A DNA stretch of 23,865 bases from an uncultured Bacilli bacterium (GTDB lineage Bacteria > Bacillota_I > Bacilli_A > RF39 > UBA660). A program made the position numbers and the translations under genes. Within the stretch, counting starts at the first letter, position 1. Every line of letters starts with the position of its first letter. Where the stretch lies: contig CAKOZV010000017.1 in NCBI GenBank assembly GCA_934131695.1, positions 1 through 23,865 of the forward strand, given 5' to 3'. The notes below the pieces were generated by a model that made no database searches, was not told where the DNA came from, and saw only the letters and a list, made by a program, of their open reading frames with translations. This document shows, one piece after another, positions 1 to 6,639 of this stretch.

Positions 1-23
1 TAAGATAAGGAAGGTGATTAACC

Positions 24-92
24 ATGTATATGTCAACCAAAACATTATGTTTACATCTAGTTAACATGGGGGGGGGGATATATATAGTTTAG
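24..92 (+). CDS. Possible 22-aa leader peptide running through the G10 tract
   Basis: A purine-rich ribosome site (AAGGAAGGTGAT, about 7-18) lies 5 bases before an ATG at 24. The frame reads 22 codons to a TAG at 90-92 and includes three glycine codons made by the G run. Losing one G would stop translation a few codons past the tract; gaining one would extend the frame to a TAG at about 127, into the leader hairpin of the next gene. The peptide resembles nothing I recognise. It could equally be the decayed start of a gene, or chance. Confidence 0.22.
   Translation: MYMSTKTLCLHLVNMGGGIYIV
61..88 (+). promoter_or_regulatory. Putative promoter with a G10 tract in its spacer
   Basis: TTAACA (61-66, five of six to the -35 consensus) is followed by a 16-bp spacer and TATAGT (83-88, five of six to -10). 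The spacer contains ten consecutive G (68-77), striking in DNA this AT-rich. One added G would give the optimal 17-bp spacing. Homopolymers between -35 and -10 switch promoter strength in known phase-variable genes such as neisserial porA. The start point would fall near 95, leaving a 90-base leader before the surface-protein gene. The promoter is inferred from sequence only. Confidence 0.5.
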
Positions 93-94
93 TT

Positions 95-158
95 ATTTTC
101 TTTTATCATGCACTAATAACAGGGTAGGATAGTCTTATCTTGTTTTTTTAGTGTAAAT
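95..158 (+). promoter_or_regulatory. Leader hairpin shared with the downstream paralogue (copy 1)
   Basis: A 24-base block (95-118) ending in CACTAATA matches 2057-2080 with two mismatches. A second block (145-158, TTTTTAGTGTAAAT) recurs exactly at 2093-2106. CACTAA (111-116) pairs with TTAGTG (148-153). In this copy the interior also pairs extensively using G-U pairs, giving a long stem just before the ribosome site at 166-176. The loop is unrelated in the second copy, so the conserved stem base, not a reading frame, seems to be what is kept. Confidence 0.5.
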
Positions 159-184
159 AAAATAGAAGGAGTGAGGATGAAAAA

Positions 185-1828
185 ATGAATAACAAAAAAC
201 AATTAATTCTATCAATTGGACTAACTCTAGTATTAGTTCTAATGATAGTAGGAATCAGTTATGCTGCGTTTCAGTTCAATGGACCTGGTAGTAAATTAAA
301 TACCATAACAACTGGTGCTATAACGATGGAGTATACTGAGTCAGATAACATTATTAATATGACAGGGGCTTTACCAACAACTGATGCCACTGGAAAGGTA
401 AGATTAACAGAAGGAGAGTATCTAGACTTCACAGTTAAATCAGCAATTACTGGTACTACTAATATCAACTGGGAAATAGCAGCAGAAGATATAACAACAG
501 CATCTAAGAAGATAGATGGAAAGTATATTAAACTTTATCTAACTAAATTAGATGATAGTAATAATGAATCACAAGTAATGGCACCTAAAGTATTTACAGC
601 AAAGACAAGTGAAAATACAAAGACGGGAAGACCAACTGGAATGATGAGTCTGGCAACAGGAACAATGAGTACAAGTGAGACAAACAAATATCGTCTTAGA
701 ATGTATGTAGATGAGTCATATAATCCGCAAGGAGATGGAGGAGACTTATCGTTTAGTGTTAAAGTAAATGTCTATGGAAAAATTAAAGAAGCCCCAACAG
801 GTAGTAAGATAAAAGCTTATATGACACAAGCTGATTATGATAATCAAACTTTACCATCAACAGACTTTCATACTGATGCTTACAGGTCAAAAATAACTAG
901 TATTACTACTAAGAAAGATAACATAGTACCAGAAACAGCCACAGAAAGTTGGGATTTATCAGAAGCAGGAGATGGCTCAGTAATGGCTTATTCTGAAGAT
1001 GATGGAACAGGAAATGGTACTTACAAAGTAACAATAGGTGGAAAAGGTGGAATTATTGCTAATGAAAGTATGATAGGTTATTTTGCTGGGTTTAGTAATA
1101 TGATATCAATAGATTTGTCAGCACTTGATACTTCAAAAGTAACAAATATGATAAGTATGTTTGATGGATGTAGTAGTTTAACAAGTTTAGATGTAAGTAA
1201 CTTTGATACCTCAAGTGTAACATATATGAATGGTATGTTTTCAGTATGTAGCAGTTTAACAAGTTTAGACGTAAGTAATTTTGACACTTCTAATGTAATT
1301 GATATGAATACTATGTTTGGTAATATTAGTAGTGTTAAAACATTGGATTTAACTAATTTTAACACTTCAAAGGTAACTGACATTAGTTCTATGTTTATCA
1401 ATTGTGAAAACTTAGTAAGGTTAGATTTAAGTTCATTTAACACATCAAATGTGACTGATATGTGTGGTACGTTTTGGAATTGTAAAAATTTGGCTAATAT
1501 TGATTTGGGTAGTTTTGATACATCAAAAGTAACAAATATGTCACAGATGTTTAATCAATGTCATAACTTAAAAAGTGTAAATTTAAGTTCTTCATTTGAT
1601 ACTTCAAGTGTAATTGATATGCAACAAATGTTTTGGTATTGTGAAAACTTAACAAGTCTGGATTTGACAAGCTTTGATACCTCAAAAGTAACTAATATGA
1701 TTAGTATGTTTGACTTATGTAAAAGTTTAGTTACTATTAATGTCAGTAATAAATGGGTAATTGGTTCATCTACTAATATAACAGATATGTTTAATGGTTG
1801 TGGAACAGACCATGTAACTACTATTTAA
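185..1828 (+). CDS. Secreted surface protein: SipW/TasA-like N-terminus with BspA (DUF285) leucine-rich repeats
   Basis: This 547-aa protein begins with a positive, then strongly hydrophobic segment ending GISYAAF (about residues 5-28), the form of SipW-dependent TasA/CalY-type signal sequences. It should be exported and either released or held at the membrane. Residues 30-205 form a TasA-like beta domain. Residues 245-308 resemble the entry segment of BspA proteins (WDLSEAGDGSV, then IGGKGG). Residues 309-541 are nine repeats of about 26 residues on the pattern LDxSxFDTSxVTxMxxMFxxC. Such repeats mediate adhesion in other bacteria; the ligand here is unknown. No LPXTG-type signal is seen. 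The start at 185 is preferred because an ATG at 177 is followed by TGA after two codons. A terminator follows, and a phase-variable promoter may lie upstream. The N-terminal third is closely related to the next gene. Confidence 0.88.
   Translation: MNNKKQLILSIGLTLVLVLMIVGISYAAFQFNGPGSKLNTITTGAITMEYTESDNIINMTGALPTTDATGKVRLTEGEYLDFTVKSAITGTTNINWEIAAEDITTASKKIDGKYIKLYLTKLDDSNNESQVMAPKVFTAKTSENTKTGRPTGMMSLATGTMSTSETNKYRLRMYVDESYNPQGDGGDLSFSVKVNVYGKIKEAPTGSKIKAYMTQADYDNQTLPSTDFHTDAYRSKITSITTKKDNIVPETATESWDLSEAGDGSVMAYSEDDGTGNGTYKVTIGGKGGIIANESMIGYFAGFSNMISIDLSALDTSKVTNMISMFDGCSSLTSLDVSNFDTSSVTYMNGMFSVCSSLTSLDVSNFDTSNVIDMNTMFGNISSVKTLDLTNFNTSKVTDISSMFINCENLVRLDLSSFNTSNVTDMCGTFWNCKNLANIDLGSFDTSKVTNMSQMFNQCHNLKSVNLSSSFDTSSVIDMQQMFWYCENLTSLDLTSFDTSKVTNMISMFDLCKSLVTINVSNKWVIGSSTNITDMFNGCGTDHVTTI
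1109..1807 (+). repeat. Nine BspA/DUF285 coding repeats, 78-bp period
   Basis: The repeats encode residues 309-541 of the surface protein. Spacing between the Asp codons of DTS in the first three units is exactly 78 bp (1127, 1205, 1283). Units are diverged at the DNA level, with conserved DTS, M and MF positions. One late unit carries an extra serine and the ninth is degenerate and shorter. Divergence between units makes simple slippage unlikely, though recombination between units could change copy number. Confidence 0.85.
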
Positions 1829-1837
1829 AGCAAGTTA

Positions 1838-1875
1838 GTTATCATAAAGTGAAATATTTTATGATAACTTTTTTT
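1838..1875 (+). terminator. Intrinsic terminator after the BspA-like gene
   Basis: GTTATCATAAA (1838-1848) pairs perfectly with TTTATGATAAC (1858-1868) around a 9-base loop and is followed by seven T. It lies 10 bases past the stop codon and isolates this gene from its downstream paralogue. Confidence 0.9.
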
Positions 1876-1961
1876 GTCAAAAAATAGATATAGTATACTG
1901 AATTTAGTAGTTATAATAGTTTGTTTTGAATTTGTTGTTACCTTTTTTATTTTGAATTTTA

Positions 1962-1990
1962 TTGAATAACTGATTAAATTTTGATAGAAT
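1962..1990 (+). promoter_or_regulatory. Putative promoter of the second surface-protein gene
   Basis: TTGAAT (1962-1967), a 17-bp spacer and TAGAAT (1985-1990) form a reasonable sigma-A type promoter in the 304-bp gap between the two surface genes. It predicts a leader of about 135 bases containing the shared hairpin element. The position equivalent to the first gene's G10 promoter (about 2024-2050) has only an interrupted G-rich stretch (GGTGAGG) and no convincing -10. The rest of the gap is AT-rich, with no gene I can support. Confidence 0.45.
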
Positions 1991-2056
1991 TTAAGTATAG
2001 ATAAGAGAGGATAGATTTTACTGTTTAAACTAGGTGAGGTATTAAGTAATGATTCT

Positions 2057-2106
2057 ATTTTCTTTTATTATACACTAATATAAAGTTGGTAATTTTTAGT
2101 GTAAAT
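2057..2106 (+). promoter_or_regulatory. Leader hairpin shared with the upstream paralogue (copy 2)
   Basis: TACACTAA (2071-2078) pairs perfectly with TTAGTGTA (2096-2103) over a 17-base loop, 30 bases before the start codon. Flanking blocks 2057-2080 and 2093-2106 match copy 1 at 95-118 and 145-158. The interior is shorter and unlike copy 1. An overlapping nine-codon frame (ATG near 2049) exists but is not conserved in copy 1. Confidence 0.5.
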
Positions 2107-2132
2107 TAAAAAAAAGATGGGTAGGAAAGACA

Positions 2133-4049
2133 ATGAATAGTAAGAAACAATTAATTCTATCAATAGGGTTAGTCTTAGTACTAGTTCTAATGATAGTAGG
2201 AATCAGTTATGCAGCTTTTCAGTTTACAGGACTAGGTAGTAAGGAAAACTCAATTACAACAGGTGCAATTACTATGAAATATACAGAATCTACTAATGTT
2301 ATTAATATGACAGGAGCTTTACCAACTACGGATGCCACTGGAAAAGTAAGATTAACTGAAGGAGAATACTTTGATTTTACCTTAGAGGGTACAATTCAAG
2401 GTACAGAAAATATCAACTGGGAAATAGCAGCCGAAGATGTAACAACAGGTGATAAAAAGATAGACGGTAAATATATCAAACTATATTTAACTAGTCTAGA
2501 TGATACTGGTAATGAAACAGAAGTTATGTCACCAAGAACTTATAATACTAATACTAATGTAAATGAGTATACAGGACGTCCTATTAATATGATGAGTCTA
2601 GCAAAGGGAACAACATCGGAAAGTTTTTCTACGAAATATCGTCTTAGAATGTATGTAGATGAGTCATATAATCCGCAAGGAGATGGAGGAGATTTAGCAT
2701 TTAGTGTAAAAATAAATGCTTATGGTAAGACAGGTGAGGTAATGGCATTTACAGTTCCACAAACATTACAGGATAATGGACTGGGAGTAAATGGTAGCTT
2801 TGATACAACAGACTCTGAACAAACATTTATCACGGGAGGCAATCCTAACAATTATATCTGGTATAGTGGAAAATTATGGAGAGCAGTATCAATTGATACA
2901 GCTGATAACTCTGTAAAATTAGTTACGCAGTGGAATATTTCAACTGTACCATATAATGCTAGTGGTAATTCTGCTTTTCAAGGTAGTTATATGGAACAGT
3001 GGCTAAATGATACAAGTGTAGATGGTTTCTTAGGAAATCTAAGAGAACCAGAAAAATTTATAAAAACTGATAGTGTTTGGAATGCCACTATGACTACAGA
3101 GACTACTAAACCAGAGAAAACTACGATGGTAACAGATGCAGTAGGTTTACTAAATGTGTATGAGTATACAATGAGTTATAAAAACGCTACTTCTTCAACC
3201 GGATACTTAAATAATGGGTTAGCTTGGTGGTTATTAACTCCATATAATGACTCTAGTATTAACGTTGGAAATATAAATGGAAACACTAATAACTTTGGTC
3301 AAATAAATTCTTATGGTTCGCGCCCTTCAATAAACCTTAAATCTACGGTGAAAATTATAGATGGGAATGGAACAGATACTAATCCATATAGATTAGAAGG
3401 TGATAATGATAGTTTAAATGGTACCTTACTATCGACAAGATATAGTGGTGAATATATTAGTTTTGGAACAGGTGAAAATAATCTTTATCGGATAGTAAGT
3501 CATGAAAATGGAACGGGTACTAAAATAACGAGTGCTATACCTCTAAAAGATAGTGGTAGTTATAAAAAAATAGCATTTGGAGATAATGTAAATTATTCAA
3601 AAGGTAATACAATAGGAACATTTTTAAATAATGATTATTTAGCAAATGAAATATATTTAACAAGTGACCAAGTAAATATGATAGAAGATGATACAACGTG
3701 GTATTTAGGAACTGTTGGACGTGGAATTAATTATAAGTTGGCAAAGTATCAAGATGAAATAGGTAACAGTCTGGCAACTTCCACAACTACTGCAAAAATA
3801 GGATTATTGCGATTTGGTGAATTAATGGCTGGTCAATTCAATAAATATAATAAAAATGTAACTTATTGGTTATTAACTCCATCTGATAGTTCTAGTATTC
3901 GCAGTGTGTTTTTCAATGATTCTGGTACTTTAGGTAGTACAACCGCTTCTTCTACTACTATTTTGCCATCAATGAATTTAAAATCAAATGTAGTAATAAC
4001 ATTAGGTGATGGTACTAAAAATAATCCGTTTCAAATTAAATTAGGATAA
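2133..4049 (+). CDS. Secreted surface protein: SipW/TasA-like N-terminus with two DUF6273-like modules
   Basis: This 638-aa protein has nearly the same N-terminal 205 residues as the gene upstream, including the hydrophobic signal segment ending GISYAAF and a DNA stretch identical over 59 bp. The rest differs completely. Residues about 238-420 and 441-638 are two diverged copies of one module. Each starts with a Y-I-x-[WF]-x-[GS] strand, contains WLLTP (about 367 and 579), then [RL]P-S-[IM]-N-L-K-S, and closes with G-[TD]-G-T-x-x-N-P-[YF]. That layout resembles DUF6273, a C-type-lectin-like fold family seen in surface and phage-variable proteins; this assignment is from pattern memory. No sorting signal is visible, so anchoring would rely on the N-terminus. 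The start has a TAGGAAAG ribosome site. Function is unknown, but presentation of a lectin-like binding face outside the cell is plausible. Confidence 0.82.
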   Translation: MNSKKQLILSIGLVLVLVLMIVGISYAAFQFTGLGSKENSITTGAITMKYTESTNVINMTGALPTTDATGKVRLTEGEYFDFTLEGTIQGTENINWEIAAEDVTTGDKKIDGKYIKLYLTSLDDTGNETEVMSPRTYNTNTNVNEYTGRPINMMSLAKGTTSESFSTKYRLRMYVDESYNPQGDGGDLAFSVKINAYGKTGEVMAFTVPQTLQDNGLGVNGSFDTTDSEQTFITGGNPNNYIWYSGKLWRAVSIDTADNSVKLVTQWNISTVPYNASGNSAFQGSYMEQWLNDTSVDGFLGNLREPEKFIKTDSVWNATMTTETTKPEKTTMVTDAVGLLNVYEYTMSYKNATSSTGYLNNGLAWWLLTPYNDSSINVGNINGNTNNFGQINSYGSRPSINLKSTVKIIDGNGTDTNPYRLEGDNDSLNGTLLSTRYSGEYISFGTGENNLYRIVSHENGTGTKITSAIPLKDSGSYKKIAFGDNVNYSKGNTIGTFLNNDYLANEIYLTSDQVNMIEDDTTWYLGTVGRGINYKLAKYQDEIGNSLATSTTTAKIGLLRFGELMAGQFNKYNKNVTYWLLTPSDSSSIRSVFFNDSGTLGSTTASSTTILPSMNLKSNVVITLGDGTKNNPFQIKLG

Positions 4050-4052
4050 ACT

Positions 4053-4085
4053 AAAACAGTCTAGAGAATTCTCTAGACTGTTTAT
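4053..4085. terminator. Bidirectional terminator between convergent genes
   Basis: A perfect 30-base palindrome (4054-4083) centred on GAATTC, with T-rich flanks on both strands, lies between the surface-protein gene and the convergent protease gene. It serves both directions. Confidence 0.88.
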
Positions 4086-4088
4086 TCT

Positions 4089-4775
4089 TTATAATAAAGA
4101 TAAAATTATTAAGATACTGTTATGAATCATATGCATCATGATAGAGGTAAATACTGTATCAGTTTCATAATCAGTTAGGGCAAATACTAATCCTAAAGAA
4201 CCGTAGGGAATAATATAAAGTAATTCTAAAGGATTATTACTATTCATTACATGAATATAGCCAAAGACTAAGAATGATATTATAGCAAAGACCCATTTCT
4301 TTTTAAAGATAGTTTGAAAGGTCTTTCTAAAAGTAATTTCTTCTAGAATAGGAGCAAATAGTCCGGCTGCTATAAACATTAGGATGGGACTAGCTGGTAT
4401 TAAACTTTGAACAGTTTTTTCATTAGTAGAATTACTAAGAGGGGTAAACATAGAAATTAATATGTTTGCTATCATCATAATGGTAAGTCCTACTAACCAG
4501 TATTTCAAACCTGAATCGAAACATTTACTGAAATTGTTTTTAAAAGTATTAAAATCTTTCTTTAACTCTTTTCGATAGATTAAATAAAAAAGAAAGAATA
4601 AAACAATATCTGATAAAATAGTTAGTATTAAAAAATTTAAATCTGATATATTCTTTAACTTAATATTTAATATTAAAGCGAAGAATACCTTTATATAACT
4701 AGAACCAAAGAATAGTAACATAACAACAATTGCTTTTAAAATATAAATAACTTTCTCTTTAAGAGTATCACTCAA
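4089..4775 (-). CDS. CPBP-family intramembrane metalloprotease (CAAX protease-like)
   Basis: A 228-aa polytopic membrane protein with about six hydrophobic segments. It carries the family signature: EEITFR (E145, E146, R150), a later histidine in FGYIHVMN (H175), and a third motif HMIHNS (H215/H218). In CPBP (Abi/Rce1-like) proteases these glutamates and histidines form the membrane-embedded active site. Bacterial members work in prenyl-protein or peptide processing, bacteriocin immunity and stress response; which applies here cannot be told. The start is TTG at 4775, chosen because a GAGGTGAT ribosome site lies 8 bases before it and no better start is nearby. It is monocistronic, convergent with the surface genes and divergent from the nusA operon, which starts about 50 bp away. 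Confidence 0.85.
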   Translation of the reverse strand: MSDTLKEKVIYILKAIVVMLLFFGSSYIKVFFALILNIKLKNISDLNFLILTILSDIVLFFLFYLIYRKELKKDFNTFKNNFSKCFDSGLKYWLVGLTIMMIANILISMFTPLSNSTNEKTVQSLIPASPILMFIAAGLFAPILEEITFRKTFQTIFKKKWVFAIISFLVFGYIHVMNSNNPLELLYIIPYGSLGLVFALTDYETDTVFTSIMMHMIHNSILIILSLL

Positions 4776-4824
4776 GTTAAATCACCTCACTATAAATATA
4801 ATAACAAAAGAGAAAAGAAAAAAC

Positions 4825-4853
4825 TAGACAAAATTAAAATATTTAGATATAAT
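4825..4853 (+). promoter_or_regulatory. Promoter of the rimP-nusA-rnpM-infB operon
   Basis: TAGACA (4825-4830), a 17-bp spacer and a perfect TATAAT (4848-4853) give one of the clearest sigma-A promoters in the window. The start point should fall near 4860, at the first bases of a long hairpin. Confidence 0.7.
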
Positions 4854-4857
4854 TGGT

Positions 4858-4902
4858 ACTAAGAAAGGAGTGGGAGATTGAATAATCCCACTCTTTCTAG
4901 TT
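4858..4902 (+). promoter_or_regulatory. 5'-terminal mRNA hairpin of the nusA operon
   Basis: ACTAAGAAAGGAGTGGGA pairs with TCCCACTCTTTCTAGT with two one-base bulges around a 10-base loop. It begins where transcription is predicted to start and ends just before the GAAGGAGG ribosome site. A stem at the extreme 5' end can protect mRNA from decay. It contains an internal GGAG, could act in feedback by an RNA-binding product such as NusA, or could be a weak terminator. There is no long T run, so I favour stability or translational control. Confidence 0.55.
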
Positions 4903-4914
4903 GAAGGAGGACGT

Positions 4915-5169
4915 ATGGAAGAGAAAATTAAAAGCTTAATAAGTGCTGCTATTAGTGATCTTGACCTTAGAGTTAGTAGTGTTTATGATTCTAATGAAGA
5001 AGGTGTTAAGACTAGAAATATTGAACTAGATAGTGATAGTGTTATTGATGTAGAAAAGATTACTTTAGCAACTAAGATAATTAATCCAATACTAGATAAG
5101 ACAAATTTATTAGATGATATCGATGTATTAGATATTCATTCAAAAGAGAAGGGAGAAGAAAATGAATAA
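4915..5169 (+). CDS. rimP: Short RimP-like protein (N-terminal domain only)
   Basis: This 84-aa protein occupies the slot of rimP, the 30S-subunit assembly factor that precedes nusA in most bacteria. The middle fits the RimP N-terminal domain: a short helix, a strand-turn-strand stretch, an IDVEKITLATKIINPILDK helix matching the family's D-x-x-x-x-S-x-x-I-x-x-x-L-D region, and a final strand DIDVLDIHSKEKG where RimP normally has an L-E-V-S-S-P-G-like motif. Usual RimP is about 150 aa. The second, SH3-like domain is wholly missing and the protein ends in acidic residues. The ATG follows a GGAGG site, and its end overlaps nusA by 8 bp, implying coupled translation. Without an alignment the family call rests on position and weak motif fit. 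Confidence 0.55.
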   Translation: MEEKIKSLISAAISDLDLRVSSVYDSNEEGVKTRNIELDSDSVIDVEKITLATKIINPILDKTNLLDDIDVLDIHSKEKGEENE

Positions 5170-6355
5170 TAAAGAATTTTTAAGAGCAGTTGATAATATT
5201 GTTAAAGAGAAAAACATTGATAAAAGTGTTGTCTATGATGCTATGCAACAAGCATTAACTTCTGCTTATAAGAAAAACTATAATACTAAGAATAGTAATG
5301 TAAAAGTATTAATCAATGATAAAACAGGAGAAATAAAAGTATACTCTTATCTAACAGTTGTTGAAGATGAAAAGATGACTAAAGATGAGTATGAAGATTA
5401 TCTATTTGAGCATTATACTGATGAAGATGAAGAAGAGGAAGTAGAAGATACTAATGAAGAGGAAGAAGAAAAAGAAAAGATTAGTTTCTTTAATCCTGAA
5501 TGTGAAATTAGATTAACTGATGCTAGAAAGATAGATAAAAGCTTAAATATTGGTGATACTATTGATACTGAAGTTACTCCTCATGACTTTGGAAGAGTAG
5601 CAGCTTCTACTGCTAAACAAGTAGTAGTACAAAAGATTAGAGAAGCAGAAAGAAATAGTATTATGGCTGAGTTTGGCGATAAACAAGATGAGTTATTAAT
5701 TGGTACTGTTGCTTTAGAAGATACTGATAACTACTATATTGATTTAGGACGTTGTAATGGTATTTTACCTAAGAAAGATATTATTCCTGGTGAAAAGATA
5801 GAAATGGGTAGTCAATTAAAAGTATATGTTACTAAAGTTGATAATAATGGACGTAACTTACTTGTTTTACTTTCAAGAACTCACTATGGTTTTGTTAAAC
5901 GTTTATTTGAACATGAGATACCAGAATTTCGTGATGGAACAGTATTAATGTATGGAGTAGCAAGAGATGCTGGAAATCGTAGTAAAGTAGCTGTTTATTC
6001 AGAAAATAGTAATGTAGATCCAATTGGAGCTTGTATTGGAGAAAAGGGTAGCCGTATTGCTAATATAATTAATGAATTACATGGTGAGAAGATTGATATC
6101 GTTAGGTATGATAAAGATCCAGCAGAATTTATTCGTAATGCTTTATCACCTGCTAAAGAGTTAACAGTATTAGTAACTGATCCTAAGAAACAAGAAGCAA
6201 TAGTAGTAGCAGATGGTGATAACTTCTCACTTGCTATTGGTAGAAGAGGAATGAATGCTAAACTAGCTAGTCGACTAACCAGATATAACATAGATATTAA
6301 AACTAGTGAACAAGCAAGAGAGTTAGGAATTAATATTAAAAAAGAAGGTGAGTAA
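5162..6355 (+). CDS. nusA: Transcription termination/antitermination factor NusA
   Basis: A 397-aa NusA, which binds RNA polymerase and nascent RNA and tunes pausing, termination and antitermination. The N-terminal polymerase-binding domain (1 to about 165) is interrupted by a very acidic run (about residues 84-107, mostly Asp and Glu). The S1 domain follows at about 172-240 (ELLIGTV to LLVLLSRTH). KH1 has GACIGEKGSRI (about 289-299) and KH2 has LAIGRRGMNAKLA (about 357-369). Length is slightly above the roughly 370 aa usual in Bacillota because of the acidic insert, and it lacks the C-terminal acidic repeats of enterobacterial NusA. It is coupled to rimP by overlap and followed after 3 bp by rnpM. 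Confidence 0.97.
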   Translation: MNNKEFLRAVDNIVKEKNIDKSVVYDAMQQALTSAYKKNYNTKNSNVKVLINDKTGEIKVYSYLTVVEDEKMTKDEYEDYLFEHYTDEDEEEEVEDTNEEEEEKEKISFFNPECEIRLTDARKIDKSLNIGDTIDTEVTPHDFGRVAASTAKQVVVQKIREAERNSIMAEFGDKQDELLIGTVALEDTDNYYIDLGRCNGILPKKDIIPGEKIEMGSQLKVYVTKVDNNGRNLLVLLSRTHYGFVKRLFEHEIPEFRDGTVLMYGVARDAGNRSKVAVYSENSNVDPIGACIGEKGSRIANIINELHGEKIDIVRYDKDPAEFIRNALSPAKELTVLVTDPKKQEAIVVADGDNFSLAIGRRGMNAKLASRLTRYNIDIKTSEQARELGINIKKEGE

Positions 6356-6358
6356 ACC

Positions 6359-6622
6359 ATGAGGGTTAAGAAAATACCTTATAGAACTTGTGCCGTTACC
6401 GGAGAAAAACTAGAGAAAAAGGACTTACTTAGAATTGTTAGGAATAAAGAAGGAGAGGTCTTTGTTGATTTAACAGGAAAGAAAAATGGTCGCGGTGCAT
6501 ATATTAAAAAAGATATAAATGTTTTAAATGAAGCTAGAAAAAGAAAAAGTCTAGATAGAAAGTTAGAATGTACTATCCCTGATAGTATTTATGAGGAAAT
6601 AGAAAAGATAATAGAAAAATAA
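6359..6622 (+). CDS. rnpM: RnpM (YlxR, DUF448) RNA-binding protein
   Basis: This 87-aa protein matches YlxR/RnpM: YRTCAVTGEKLEKKDLLRIV, a VDLTGKKNGRGAY motif and a basic C-terminal helix with ARKRKS. RnpM binds RNA and in Bacillus subtilis modulates RNase P; the family sits between nusA and infB. The ATG is 6 bases after an AAGGTGAG site that overlaps the end of nusA. The L7Ae-like ylxQ gene that usually comes next is absent, and infB starts 17 bp later. Confidence 0.92.
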   Translation: MRVKKIPYRTCAVTGEKLEKKDLLRIVRNKEGEVFVDLTGKKNGRGAYIKKDINVLNEARKRKSLDRKLECTIPDSIYEEIEKIIEK

Positions 6623-6639
6623 AGAAAGAGGTGAAGTGT

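Noticed and set aside
271..468. Minus-strand open frame inside the BspA-like gene
   Set aside because: It is a shadow of the real coding frame: no ribosome site, no family resemblance, and fully within a well-supported gene. The same applies to the minus-strand frames at 1078-1443, 5995-6360, 7333-8252, 10948-11262 and 13783-14049.
1109..1807. Slippage-prone repeat array in the BspA gene
   Set aside because: The nine units share protein positions but are well diverged at the DNA level, so simple slipped-strand change is unlikely.
6631..6639. GTG start for infB
   Set aside because: The GTG overlaps the AGAGGTGA ribosome site, which is correctly spaced for the ATG at 6640.
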